From positions 5,758,501 through 5,822,500 of the forward strand of contig NC_092569.1 of the NCBI RefSeq assembly GCF_037975245.1: DNA of 64,000 nt. The letters are read 5' to 3'. Numbering within the stretch: the stretch's first letter is position 1; every line of letters begins with the position of its first letter. Shown one piece after another: positions 26,701-40,400 of the stretch. The position numbers and the translations under genes are program-made. Source of the DNA: Apostichopus japonicus. Its lineage: Eukaryota; Echinodermata; Holothuroidea; Aspidochirotida; Stichopodidae. The notes beneath the pieces are model-generated. The model saw only the letters and a list, made by a program, of their open reading frames with translations. It did no database searches and was not told the origin of the DNA.

Positions 26701-29700
26701 CCAAATAGCACATGTGAGTATATACTGGATTACCAAAGGCATGGTTGTTTTAGCAACTTGATTTAAGCTCCTCCCACTCTCACAGGTAAATATTGTGATT
26801 TTAGGACAAGGAGGATGATGGATCAAAGATGTAACAAATACAAGCTTATTTCTGTAGCTGAGCCACTCAGGAGACTACTGTCGAACCTAAATTACGTTCA
26901 GTACATTACTGTACAAAAGATATAACTTAAAACATTTCACTTAGCATCATAGCCTTTGGAGCCACTAAGGAAATTTATTTAAAAAAATATTTTTGAAGTC
27001 TTCTGTACAGATGGCAACACATTCATATTGCAGAAACTATCCCTGACTTAACCTATCATTACGCCCAGAGTTTGTTCAGTACACCATATCACAACTTAGC
27101 CTACTTAGGCCTAACTTAGTACAACTACATGAGGCATATGCCTTGAATTACACTAACCAAATACAGATGCAGTGTTCTCCACAAGGGCTTTTTCTTGGGG
27201 GGGGGAGGGGAGGGGTGGAGGTGGCCCGCCAGAGTGAAAAATGTAGAACCCCAAAATAGTGACTGCCCCTCTACAAATATCCTGCTCCCCCCCCCCCTCC
27301 CCCCGAAAAAAAATCTGCACTCTGATAAATGTTGCCCATACCACTAATATTTCAAATGTACAGAATGTTTAATAAGCCGCTTTTTATTGCATGTTTTATT
27401 TTTGTATCAAAGATTCATCATTCTACTAATTTTTTGTTGAATCGTCATGAAGTGAAATGATCTCTCCTACATAATTGACTTATTTACGCATATATGCGGC
27501 CTTACGAGATGAATAATAACACTGGGAAAAAATTTATTATAAATATTATTCGAAGATAAACATGTGTACAAAGTAAGCAAATCATGACGCCGGAAGCCGG
27601 CAATGTGATTACACCTTTAAGCAGGGAAAAACCTTTCATTTATTGAACAACTGAAAAATTGTGAATTTACTTCATGCAAGTAGGCCTATCCTTGACTGTA
27701 GCTACATTATGCTACAACTGTCTCAGTAATGATGGGCCCCTCTTACCTGGGCTAGTTACTTGTTAGACTAACTTTCATTTTATTATTGTTGGTCTAGTAG
27801 TGTGCATGAAATGCATGTAACCGACTGAGAGAATGTCACGGTTCAACAAATTCTTGTACTGAATGAATCTTCCATGCAATTGGGGCAAGAAATAAAGTTT
27901 CAGTAACCAGGCTACTTACTTGTCAACTATTTGTTTTCTTTTTAAAATAACTTAAGACTAGTCTACTGCCATTATAGCATGAGGGGGTTTACTGTCCCGG
28001 TGCATTTCTGCGCACCTCATGCAGCGACCCACAAATAATCCCCCTGGATCAAATATCTGTGTAGAACATTGAGATGCGGTAACAATTTAGCAGTGAGTCA
28101 CTGACAGTGTATTGTAACTATATGTAGGCACAGCACTAGCCTATCAATATTTCCAGCCTAGGCTCAGCTTGAACTATTACTGCAGTGTTCAGACTAACAA
28201 ATAAGGCCTAGGTCCTACTAGAAGTTAGTCCTAGCCTAGGCTGCTTATAACCTTTAGTATGGGACAACCTAATGAGTAGGCCTAAGTTAGTTGATCTGGT
28301 TTCAACCTGGGAAAGGTATCCACTAATCATGTACTATGACCCAACAAAGGAATCTGTAAGACTATGCCTAGCAAATGCTACTGCAAGTGTCATCGCATCG
28401 AGTTCCTTTCACATATATACGGCCCTATGTACGTTACCGCTAGTGGCATTCGCTCAACTTACGTTGATTGATAACGTACACAGCAATAGTATTTACTACA
28501 TACTGTGTTATCAAATGTACACTCCACAAAGCACGAGTGAAGCCTAGCGTTATGTATACAAATAGTATGGAAAGGTTCAGCCTAACGACGTTGTTGGAAC
28601 AACTTTTTAACGACAACACTTGACCAAGAGTTGCAAATCTCTGCTTTTCTGAATATTTCCAGGATCAAAAGTTACCAAAACACCTTCTGCTAAAAGAATA
28701 TGGCTATAAGAAGACACTATTACAAACCTGTCACTTATTATCAACAGAAAGATCCAATCCAGTAAGAAGTTTTTGATCTACCAGTTCGGGAGTGCACGAA
28801 GCCAGACAGATCGAAAGTTTGGGGCGAATGTGTGATTTGCATGTGACCTTAGGTCAATTCAACTTTCCGAAAACTTTTTCCAACCAATCACAAAGAACAT
28901 CCCATAATATTCGGCTTTGAATGCTACTGCGCTTGTCCCACATGAGTCTCAGGACCTAGTAAGGTACTTGACAAGGATGAACCAGAAATAGCAATTTGGA
29001 TAGCACGAACCTTGACAGCTACGGTCCAAATGTTTTCTAGATACATGGCATATGTCTCCTTTAACTGAATACTCTTCTATCGGGTACTAGGGCCTTAGTT
29101 ACAACATAATATATCCTTTGACCTAACACATATACTGAAATTTAAAATACCAAATAATAAACAACTTTTCATAAGAATTATCTCTTAATGTTAATGTACC
29201 ACCTAATCTTGCTAGGTGATTCGTCTAGTTATGAAATATTCACGAAATATGCAATAAATAGCCTACATACTCTATAGATAACAGTTATTAATGCAATTCA
29301 GTGGATATGGTACTGTCCAACGTGGAGAGAATGTGCCATGTGGGGAGAGGGGCAGTGGGGGTAGTAATTATAGTATAACCACCACCATCCCTCCCATGTT
29401 CACAGTTATAACAAATATTTAAATTAAACACATAAAAATGGGGGAGGGGGGGGGGGGAGAAGCCTCAAGTGGACACAGATATCGCAATATTCAATGTACG
29501 TATATAAGTGTATGTATACCTTTATCAGGGTAGTACAAGTCAATTTGAAGTAGTGTACATCATCAGTGCGCCATCAAGAAGTTGGGTCAGTTATTTCGAT
29601 GAAGTTTTTTTGTATACTAAATCTCCCGGATTTCAATTGTTCTGTAACTGATCATGAGGACATTGAAACCGAAAGAACCCTCCCATCCTTTTACGAAAGA

Positions 29701-32700
29701 CAGTTTATGCTGTCATTAATAATTATATAATAATAACACGTCGACTTATATTACTCCTCAAGACAACGGAAACGATAAGAACATGAAATATCATATAAGA
29801 AGGTCAAATGGATGGGACCTTGGTCACCTATTCGTCAAAATCGGCAATAATAACATGTAATATTTTGACTAAACAAAATCAATTTAATATGTATATTTTT
29901 TGTCATCTGACCTCTGACACTGGTTTTGTTTATATAATTACATAACCGATTACGAATTGCACACATAAACTAATGTTATCCATTGAATACAATCCGAGTG
30001 CAAAGCAGGGGGGTAGGAAGCTTCCAAAAAGTGGGGGGGGGCAACATCAGAGGGGCACTTTCTCATTCCACAACCACCACTCGTTGTGCTATAAACCGAT
30101 ACACACCAGCCATATCACTTAAATATATATGATGTGGAAGTATAGGGCACATTTGCTATTTTGAAAAAAAAGTGGGGGTTCGTGCCCCCCGGCTCCAACC
30201 CCCTGGTGAAAAGAATGTGAAACTTGAAGCGTATAACTTACCTTGGAGTTCCAGTATTGTACTTGAGTTATGATGCTTTGTTACTATATGCCAGGCAATG
30301 TTAGTACCTTATCGTGGTATGATACTTGTCAAGAAGTAAAAATTATGCACTGTGATCGTAACCAAATGAACAACTCAGCGCCGTACTGGATGTTAAGAAA
30401 GATCCCGGTAGCCTTTGTTCCTCCTGCTCTAACTTAAGAAAAGTAAACTTCGAAGAACATGATCACTCGACCGCAGCCGTACGTGGTTGAAATTGTTGAG
30501 ATAGTTCAACTGCGGCATCAAAGTGCATTCCATTCCTCGATTCAACTTGGAAGAAAGTTCAGACGGTCCCATACAAAGTTAGCAGGGTGATGAAAGTATA
30601 GCAGATTTAACCTTTTCTAGGAGAGCCTGCCAAATACGTGTATGAGTTGGGTACTAATCATGCAAATCAATTGATCCATTTATAATATTACCGATCACCG
30701 ATATTACAATCGCAACGTCAGGGGGGTCTATATGTCGATCTTTGTTCTAGCATATTGATACTCGATAAAAACGATGGAAAAATCTCTGGAGATTCTGGTC
30801 ACCAGCCAGTCAGATATTTGCACCTACTGTATACGGCATATATGTATACACATATATATATATACGTATTAAATGGATACGAACTTTCTCACAAGTTCAA
30901 GTTGAGTGACAGTTAACACATTCCAAGAATAGCTAGGGTATGTTATCCTAGTTTATAATGGGTCTTTCTAACCATGGCCTTTTATCTCCGTTGCGTACGA
31001 ACCTTTTGTCTTGTTTTCTGTATACCCTGCTTGCATGCATCGATTCATCATGCTGTGAGAAACATTGTTTCTTTGTTTGCTCTGAAATTAGTGTTGTAAG
31101 TATAACTGTAAGTTTTGGTGGGAGAGAGGGAACGAGAGACAGGGAGGAGGGGATGGGGGCAGGGAGGTACAAATCGCAAATAAAGTTGAAGGGTCACAAC
31201 CAACCGATTATGGTGGGGGTGGGGGGGGGGGGGGTTAACGTTGCATAGAAGAATTCGTACATATCATCGTTGGATTTTTTTTTATATCATGGGGGGTTGA
31301 AATAATTGTAAGGCATAATCTTTATATTGGAATGTTTGCTGCATAAGTGTTTGGTGCATGTCCTTAACTGTGTGATTCACTCTGATAAATAGTATATTTT
31401 CTCAGAAACTGAGCCACTCGTGCCGAAGCATACAACTAAATCAACGCATTTCATTCACCATTGAATAATGTGAACCTTTCTCTTTCAATTGTTATAAGTC
31501 TCATTCTAATATCTTGAGAAAAGGCCTCGTCAATTTCCAGATAAAGAAGAAATGATTCTATGATTATCCTATTGAAAACACAGATCTTACTGTTGATTTC
31601 AGCTCATAGCAACCAAGAAAACCTGGCAAAACTCTTGCCCCTTGTCAAATCATTTCAAGTGGTTTTATAATTAAGATATCTCTTCCTAAAATATTTTCTA
31701 AAATCCAGTTTGATTGGACAGTAAGAACCCTCGTCATTTTTACATCGAATTGGAAACAGGCTAAGAAATCTTTGAACCCTCCGTGGTAATTCTTTGTTTG
31801 GGGATTACGTAATTACTCATCGCGTGCCCTTAACAATGACGCTTGCCATCAACAACATAACCTGCATTTTCTTCAAACTCTGCTCCATTGTGTTAACCTA
31901 TTATTTCATTTGCGATGCTGTTTAATTAGCAAAAATCACTTTTATTCAATTCATCTCTCTTTTAAAAGAGGAAAAGTTGATATCAAACACTTGTTCGTCT
32001 TTAAAGGCATGCTGTATGGGACCCCAATATGCTAGATCTTCAAATATGGTCACCTTTGGTCAAAATAATTGAACAGTTTTCATTACAACCTGCGAGGAAA
32101 TTTTCCTCACTTAGACATTCAGTCATCTTGTGTGTTTCTTAAAAATGTCTGAGAACAATTTGGAGAGAAAAGACCTCCAGGAAAGTACTTTTTTGAAAAC
32201 TTCTAGCAATTATAGCGTGCTATAATTTGGGGCCTATACTGACTACCTTTAAGTTAGTGAACGGTCAACACCACTTTTGTCTAGGGAACTCGTACACTTG
32301 TGAAACATATCACGTGGCATTTGCTAGAGTGAATTTTTGTTTGAAACCTCAAAATTGTTCTTCAGTTACTAAATCGTTAAGGACAAATTTGGCAAGGCAG
32401 TTAAAATATTTGCGAACGAATATAGTGAACAAAAAGTACCATAATACTTCCCTGTCATTATAATGGCATTGTCCAATTTCTTTGTTACGTGAGTCGCAAT
32501 GAAGAACATGTTTGTTTACGCACGATTATACCTCAACCGCGCAAATTCACATGCAGACCGACTCCGCGAAAAATCCTGCTATGCGCGATTGAGAGGTAAA
32601 CATTCCCATATAACCTTCCCATCGCCACTTTTGCGATAATTTGTTAATTATGCGCATAATAAAATGACCCTTTCTGTTTTTTTTTTCTGATGCATCGAAA

Positions 32701-33400
32701 TTTCTCCCATGCCCGTGCTGCCCACATGATGCCTGCATCCGGTGCAATACCGGATGCAATGCACATTTATTTCGTCGAAGAGGGCCATGTGTTACCCTAC
32801 GTTTACCGACATACATGCACTTACCCGTTTCTTTACCCTCACCGAGATACCGCACCTCCTCCGTATTGTTCCACCATTTTTAATTAATTCATCGCTCATG
32901 TGCACATTATCTACTCTATATCTAGTTAGTGTTATCGGTGGGAAACTATTGAACTTGATGAAACAAAGAAGTATAATACTTATAATTATTGATAACATTA
33001 TGTCTACCGATAATTTGGACGTCATTGAATATTAATTAATTGAAGTGCGTGTTACTTTACAAAAAATAATCATAGCAGCGTATAACACACATCATAAGCG
33101 GTTTGTTATTAATGACGGTTATTGTTCGTTATTTCCACCTCTGACAAATCTGCATTTGATTGTATTCGTGCTGTTGTGCGTAAATAAATGTGGTATGTTC
33201 ACCATGTATGATTATACATAGTATCTATGAGTTAAATAGCCCACTGTGGAGAAAATACAAGATGACATGGAAATAAAATGTTAGAAAAATATTAAAAATA
33301 ATAACATCAACAGAACTGTTAGTGGCATAGTATTTCATTTTGGATCTTTTCTCGTCATTTTGGAATTACAAATGATTTCGAGTTGGTTAGCATTATCTCT
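20758..33400. other. Long gene-free stretch
   Basis: 12.6 kb with no supported exon. It holds several G or C homopolymers (24285, 25929, 27289, 29448, 31211). C/G-run elements at about 27170-27320 and 30007-30220 resemble the hAT-like MITEs but lack clear ends. A poly-T run is at 23937. AGGCCTA-type words cluster at 28130-28270. Frames up to 102 codons show no family signature. Confidence 0.45.
25631..25667 (+). repeat. (ATCA)n microsatellite
   Basis: About nine tetramers of TCAA/ATCA with one interruption. Confidence 0.95.
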
Positions 33401-33466
33401 AAAATAAGGCAAAAGTAAGGCAAAGTAAGGCAAAAGTAAGGCACAAGTAAGAGTAAGGCAAAATAT
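33401..33466 (+). repeat. Imperfect ~11-bp tandem repeat (AAGGCAAAAGT)
   Basis: Five to six copies of AAGGCAAAAGT and shorter variants in succession. Confidence 0.85.
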
Positions 33467-33563
33467 GTCACCAAAACAGAACTAGTATTGTTCGATACAG
33501 GTAACAACCTACAATGGAATTACGACCTTCCTTACCGGTTTCGAACCTCTGGACGTACAACCA

Positions 33564-33640
33564 GCGTCCATAGCCTAGTGGTCAGGGTGTCCGCATATAA
33601 AGCGGGAGGCCCGGGTTGATCTGCCTTGCACCATTTTGCT
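33564..33640 (+). mobile_element. Degenerate tRNA-like sequence, probably SINE-derived
   Basis: GCGTCCATAGCCTAGTGGTC looks like acceptor plus D arm, and TCCGC-ATATAAA-GCGGG can form an anticodon stem-loop. The T arm (GGGTTGATCTGCC) lacks the canonical GGTTCRA and the acceptor stem does not close. A minus-strand B-box-like GGTTCGAAACC lies just to the left (about 33536-33546). Confidence 0.4.
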
Positions 33641-35607
33641 TATAAACACCCCTATTTTGCACCCAAAAAAAATCCAAGGAACGACTTAACGTCCCCCGTA
33701 CAAAAAAAGTTGCCATTGGCCCTCCCTCCCCACCCCTGTATATCAACTTCTTTCTTTTCCTTTTGTTTTCAGATGGCCGCCTTTAGTCCGGTAGCTCATG
33801 GCTACTCGACATCCTTAGTGGGCCCCAAAATGGGTCTTACTCAGACATTGGGAAATATCATGTCATGCAGGATCACTTCGAAATTGTGCCGTGGCACGTT
33901 GGCAACCACACAAAGTAATCATTCATATGTGGCAGACACGCCAATAGCTGTAAAAGGCCCACTAGATGCCTCATTACGGGTTTCAGTAAAAACTTCGGAC
34001 TAGCTCAAAAATGGCGGGTTCCATGTAAAACCAACTTAAATGAACAATTCACCTCACAGAGTGTCAACATACCAGACAATTGTTCCCCCTGAGTTGGCCT
34101 AACCAGACACCCCGACATGTTCCCTTCGCTCGATGTTGATGGAGGTAAGGTGTATGTGTGTGTGGGCGGGGGGGGGGGGGCTTGTCTTAGTAAACTGCCG
34201 AATATCTACAATATCACAATGTTATCGAAGAAGTCGGTTTCCGACTCTCAGTCTTCATGGGTCTTTTTAAATTGAAATAAAGCTATGTAGTGTCACCATT
34301 GCTTTAGTGGGCAAACAATGCACACATTATTTAGGAAATTCCGACAGCCATCGTGCGTGACTTAAAGGAAAGGAATAAGGTTTTCTTGTAGCACGCCAGA
34401 GAAACTGTACAGTTTGATCGCCATTGGCCAATCAAATTAAGTGGATTGGTTTCTTAAATAAGCCGGGCTACAGAAGTTTATAGTTTGGTTCTATTTCATT
34501 GTTCTCCGTAAGAACCAACCCTCCTCTAATTGTCAACCAATGTCATAAATTTGAAACTATTTCGAAAATGAAACCAGGGAAAGTGGGACTGACTGAGAAA
34601 ATTAGGAAGTGGGACGATCAAACTTTGCAAAATATAACTGTTAACATACAGAACGATTGCGGTCTTCGCTGATACCATATCTTGTCCCAAATTTCTTCTT
34701 TATCAATCATATATGCGACAAACAAAATGTTGTCATATAAATATAACATCAATCTCATTAGTGGATAGTTGCTATTGTTGTTATTGAGCCAACTTGGTGT
34801 TCCGATTTCCTCATAAATCTCGACTAGGCTACCATTACTGATGTCAGTGCTGTAGACTCAATAATAGTCATGGTTTACCCAGCCATGGTTATACATCTGC
34901 TTGCATTCTCTTTATCTCCAACCACCATCAAAGAATTAATTATCTTGTAGTACAAACATTCATCTAAAGCCAGAACTTAAGATATGCAAATCTTAAGAAA
35001 AGACATGACAATTAAAAAAAAAAATTATGTACTAGATATTTTATGTTTTATTTATAACTATAAATATGACATAATTTACACTTATGAATAACAGAGCTTT
35101 GTCAACAGAAACTTCACATTAATGAGCAGTAAACATAGAAATGAAATGATAGGAATGTGAAGAACAATGAGAAATCATAGTTTTGAAAGTTACACTACAG
35201 AAAGATATTCATTTCCCTCCTTCTCCTACCCCTCTCAGACCTACCACCACCACCCAAATTATCCTATAAACTCTTTTCATCATTCTACACATGTGTAAAG
35301 CAGTGTTGTAACGAGTCATAACTCCCTAAGTCACTAATTTCAAAAAGTAAAGCAACTCGAAAAACTTTTATTCCGTGGAGAATGGAGATAGTCCAACATA
35401 CTCTGGTGTAAAATTAAATCGCAGGTGAAGTTTCCAAGAAACTGGCTTAGATATATTCAGCTCGGTTTTGTTTCTGGTCACATTTATTAAACATACATTC
35501 AGTAAGTATACCGAGATATTTTTCTCAAAGAAACAGACTGTTTACAAAACTCGGTAGAAACTCAAATATTACAGAGGATCAGTTTGTCAGTTGAGCAAAG
35601 AGTCCTT
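33641..35607. other. No convincing gene
   Basis: The frame 33626-34003 follows a plausible acceptor (TTTTGTTTTCAG before ATGGCC at 33773) but its protein matches nothing I know and it begins in a degenerate tRNA-like sequence. A G-run lies near 34167. The remainder is AT-rich. Confidence 0.4.
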
Positions 35608-35814
35608 CAGGCACGTAGCCAAGGGGGGGGGGAGGCTAGGGGGACAACCCCCCCTTGAGCATATTTTTTTGTACGTTTTTATGATATCGCTAGTGATTTC
35701 AAATAGAAAATGCTTAGATGCAACTTGCAAGGCCTGGGATGTGCCATTTCCAGCAATCTGGGAGGCATTTTCGGCCAAATTTTCTTGTATGCTTCATTCC
35801 TCGCTACGCGCCTG
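35608..35814. mobile_element. hAT-like MITE
   Basis: Left end CAGGCACGTAGCC and right end CTACGCGCCTG are imperfect inverted repeats. The flanks GAGTCCTT and AAGTCTTT match at 6 of 8 positions. The interior (GATATCGCTAGTGATTTCAA, GATGCAACTTGCAAGGCC) recurs in reverse orientation inside the element at 58858-60095. Confidence 0.65.
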
Positions 35815-37298
35815 AAGTCTTTACATACAAGAGATAAACAAAAAGAGAAACGAATGAAATGAATGGAAAAAAATCGCTTACTGGAAACTGGCAACATTGA
35901 AGGTCATCAATATGGCGTTTATTTTAAGCTTTAATTTTAACTTTGTAAAAATACTTTTTTCCTGGTTGTTCTGAAGCTTCAGATTATTCCCAGAGACTGA
36001 CAGGTGTCACTGACAGGTGATAGATTAATTAATTATTTCAGTGAGGCAAGATTCTTTGAGAGTTACTGTAAAAAAAGGCTTGTAGACTTCAAATACGAGC
36101 GAGCAATATTTGAGTTTGCGGTGTATTTAGTGGAAATACTTGCGACTATAAATGCAAACCACCTCTGGTTTGTAGGATAAGGTAGCTGGTACCATCTTTA
36201 TATTGTACCACCCAAAGGTAGAATATGGTGCATTATAGTGCCACAGATAGTACCATCTAGGGTGCAACCAACCTTTTTTGTATTGTGGGGGGGGGGTGGG
36301 TGGTAAGATTTCATGTCTTCCCAGAGAGGAGTCTAAGGTGACGGGTAAATCCATAACATGCATGTCCAAATGAGCAATCCATCAAATACAAACAAAATTT
36401 CCTTCATTATCCTAAAGGAAATTAATGTCATGGAAATATCATCTGACATAACTCAGAATCTTGATGCTTTCAAGTAACTTTTTCTTTTAAGTAACATTTT
36501 GAGTTGCTTTTCACAATGTTTCTATTCAAAACTAAACTACAAGCCCAAAACCATCCAGTTCATTTCTTTGAAGAGTCAAATTCTATTTTCAAGTAAGGCA
36601 GATATATTCTAAATTTTTACAAAATTTCTGATTTTTTAATTTTGCGGATGTGATTCACATTAAAGGGAAGAAAAAAGAGAATCTAAAAGGGGTGGGCGAC
36701 AACATTTTTGGAGTGAAATGGAATCATCATTTACAGACTGAGACCCTCTATAAAGCTATGAAGGCCAGTTGAGATATCCCAGGTACTCATTATCCTCTGC
36801 ATTTGATCTCCTTTCACTGCTACTCTGACCAGAAATATTAAATGCCATGATCATCCGCTGTAGAATTCATTACAAAAAGATAAATGGACAAAAAGACAGA
36901 CAGACAGATATATAGAACTCATATCTGACTGCTTTATAGTACCCTTTTGTACACCATCCCCATCATCACAGCTGATGATACCAAACAACATTACCAAAGG
37001 TGTTTGTTTGACTACACTTGGTAATGCCCTACATCATCAACCGATGATTTCAGCTGAAATAGACGATATCTCAATACCTAGCAAGGAATACTTCGATCTG
37101 CTCTCACATCGCAAACTGTTATTCAAAGTGGGCACATTTGCTATACAAGTGCAGAGATGTACAGCAGTTCTTTTGTACACTGGAATCGTAGTATTTCGTA
37201 AGGGAACGCTCAGAGCCTTCAAACCCTGCTACACAAACTTTGAATATTTAAAGTGATTCCCCTGCAATGCAGCGTTCCTTATATTGGAGCTACCGTAT
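35815..37298. other. Downstream flank of EIPR1
   Basis: This must contain the EIPR1 3' UTR and polyadenylation site on the minus strand, but neither can be placed. A G-run and GGTACCAT-type palindromic words occur near 36190-36300. Confidence 0.4.
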
Positions 37299-37473
37299 TC
37301 ACAGTAGGATCTTGTACTTGACTGCCCTCGGAACCCTATTTATGACCATCCTACCATCGTAGCTGAGAGAGGCGAATAGCCAGGGATCAGCGGTGGACCA
37401 TTCACCGGCATAGACGCTGTCTTCGTGCTCTTCGTAGGTTGCCAGGACACCCTCCTTCAGGGGCTCTTTATTC
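37299..37473 (-). CDS. EIPR1: EIPR1 coding exon 9 (last)
   Basis: 175 nt from acceptor TTAAACAG to TGA. It encodes [19 protein letters not shown], then [13 protein letters not shown] and the C-terminus VKYKILL. This is the final propeller blade. No clear polyadenylation signal is evident in the few hundred bases downstream, so the 3' UTR end is not set. Confidence 0.95.
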
Positions 37474-40400
37474 CTGTTTAACAGAGACCATAGAAAAAGG
37501 GTGGAGGGGTAAAACCCATTTAATCGAAAATAAAAGAGAATTAAATCAACTGGATCAGTGAGAGGAAAGACAGTTTGTTCTTTCTAAGGATGATGGCAAA
37601 ATGGAGAAAGTTTACTAGTGGAGAATAACAGCAGATCATTAAAAGACATTTAAATGCTCCCATCCTGCTGATACATTTATGTGAAACAAGGTTAACATTT
37701 GGTGGGCATGATAATATGAAAAATTGTGAAGGGGCTTAGTGCTTTGATAGTGAGCTTGACATAACTTTCATAATTAGTCAAGGTACCTTCCCTTTGTTCT
37801 AACTATTATTGTGCGGGGGGGGGGAGCATGGGGGAGCAGGGGGGCTATGTGTGTATGAGTGCTAAAGATGTATAGCTTTCTATGAATGCTCATGATGGCC
37901 CAGGGACTGCGGTACCTCTTTTAATACTGCAAAACATGAAGGTGCCATTGGAAGTGCATAAACATCATTTATTTGTTTTTTTTTACAACAATATTAGGTA
38001 TAACACATATTCTTGGATCATTTAATGGGACAACATAATCGTGAAAGTAAGTGTTGTTGGAAGCCACCAGACTGCACAAATAAGAAGGAAAGGAAGCACC
38101 TTATCGGCCCATATAAGGTATGTATGTAAGATGAACAATTACATCTTGGATGAAAAATACAATGTATGTTAATGAAAACAGCCTTAAATCGAGCCAATTT
38201 TCTTCTATACAATAGCTCATTAACTTACACAGAGGCTGGTAACTGCCTTCCTCATTCCTCATTACTCCCCTCATATAACATTAATAAGAGGTAAAATGCC
38301 AATAACACTGTAGTCCAGGTTCCCAGCATGACATCTCCTTCCCTTATTGAGATGCAAACATATTGAAATTAATCACTTCCCCCCCCCTCCCCCGACACCA
38401 TTTTGTATTGTTATAACTTCCGATATCATACACAGATTACATGTTCTGATCTCCTTTTGATTAACATTAAACTGACAAGATCATATAAAGCCACAAACAT
38501 ACAACAATGTCAATATTCAACAATGTCAATATCCAACAATATCAACATCCAGCAACTCTAATTTGCCCTAAGCTAAGTTAAGCCCTATGTTACAATAATA
38601 GAAGAGTATATGTTTTCATCACCCATAAATTTGCAGAGCATATTGAAAAATAAAAATCATTTTTCTCCTCACCTATCGTTGAGATCGTCCAGCTCATCTT
38701 CGTCATCGCTGTTCTCCTCCCGCTCTCCGTCGATGCTGTCTTTCTCATCGTCTAGTTGGCCGCAGGGCTCTGACGAGATGGAACTCGTGTTCGTCAGAAT
38801 GACTCGACTGTCGCTGCTCGATGTGAGGACGAGTTGATCGTGAAACTGGTTATACCTTACACTCCATACCCTGCAATCAAGAGGACAGAATCATGGGTGT
38901 ACAGAATTAAATTTAGAATGAGGGGGTGGGGCACCTAAATATGTAAGAAATGGAAGCACTATTACAACCCCTTGCAAAGTTACACTTACAGGGGAAGGGT
39001 GGGGGGGGTGGGAGGGACTACAATATATTCAACATTGCTAGTGAAAACCCAATATCAATATTTTGCTCCAATTTTGCTCCAAAAAGAAAGACACTCACCA
39101 GTGAGAATGGTCTGAGAGTGATAAGACTGCTGCAATCGGATTTCTAATATATCCCAAAAGAAAAACACTCACCAGTGAGAATGGTCTGAGAGTGATAAGA
39201 CTGCTGCAGATGGATTTCTTGTTTCCCAAAAGAAACACACTCACCAGTGAGAATGGTCTGAGAGTGACAAGACTGTTGCAGACAGATTTCTTATATCCCA
39301 AAAGAAAAACACTCAGCACTGTGAATGGTCTGAGAGTGATAAGACTGTTGCAGACAGATTTCTTATATCCCAAAAGAAACACACTCACCAGTGAGAATGG
39401 TCTGAGAGTGATAAGACTGTTGCAGACAGATTTCTTATATCCCAAAAGAAAAACACTCACCAGTGAGAATGGTCAGAGAGTGATAAGACTGTTGCAGACT
39501 GATTTCTTATATCCCAAAAGAAAAACACTCACCAGTGAGAATGGTCTGAGAGTGATAAGACTGTTGCAGACTGATTTCTTATATACCAAAAGAAAAACAG
39601 TCACCAGTGAGAATGGTCTGAGAGTGATAAGACTGTTGCAATCGGATTTCTTATATCCCAAAAGAAAAACACTCACCAGTGAGAATGGTCAGAGAGTGAT
39701 AAGACTGTTGCAATCCGATTTCTTATATCCCAAAAGAAAAACACTCACCAGTGAGAATGGTCTGAGAGTGATAAGACTGTTGCAGACTGATTTCTTATAT
39801 CCCAGAAGAAAAACACTCACCAGTGAGAATGGTCTGAGAGTGATAAGACTTCTGCAGACTGATTTCTTATATCCCAAAAGAAAAACACTCAGCAGTGAGA
39901 ATGGTCAGAGTGATAAGACTTCTGCAGACTGATTTCTTATATCCCAAAAGAAAAACACTCAGCAGTGAGAATGGTCTGAGAGTGATAAGACTGTTGCAGA
40001 CTGATTTCTTATATCCCAAAAGAAAAACACTCACCAGTGAGAATGGTCAGAGAGTGATAAGACTGTTGCAGACTGATTTCTTATATCCCAAAAGAAAAAC
40101 ACTCAGCAGTGAGAATGGTCTGAGAGTGATAAGACTGTTGCAATCGGATTTCTTATATCCCAAAAGAAAAACACTCACCAGTGAGAATGGTCAGAGAGTG
40201 ATAAGACTGTTGCAATCCGATTTCTTATATCCCAAAAGAAAAACACTCACCAGTGAGAATGGTCTGAGAGTGATAAGACAGTTGCAGACTGATTTCTTAT
40301 ATCCCAAAAGAAGAACACTCACCAATGAGAATAGTCTGAGAGTGATAAGATTGCTGCAAATGGATTTCTTATAACCCAAAAGAAACACACTCACAAGTGA

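Noticed and set aside
27170-27320. hAT element starting CAGTGTTCTCC
   Set aside because: A left end and G/C runs are present but no matching inverted right end was found, so limits cannot be supported.
33564-33640. Functional tRNA gene
   Set aside because: The acceptor stem does not pair and the B box is not canonical.
33626-34003. 125-codon frame as a gene
   Set aside because: No domain recognised. The 5' part runs through a tRNA-like repeat and low-complexity proline/lysine codons, although the part after 33773 follows a plausible acceptor.
36975-37256. 93-codon plus-strand frame next to the EIPR1 stop
   Set aside because: It lies antisense to the likely EIPR1 3' UTR, has no recognisable motifs, and an overlapping minus-strand frame is equally long.
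38610-38837. 75-codon plus-strand serine-rich frame
   Set aside because: Antisense shadow of the acidic linker in EIPR1 exon 8.
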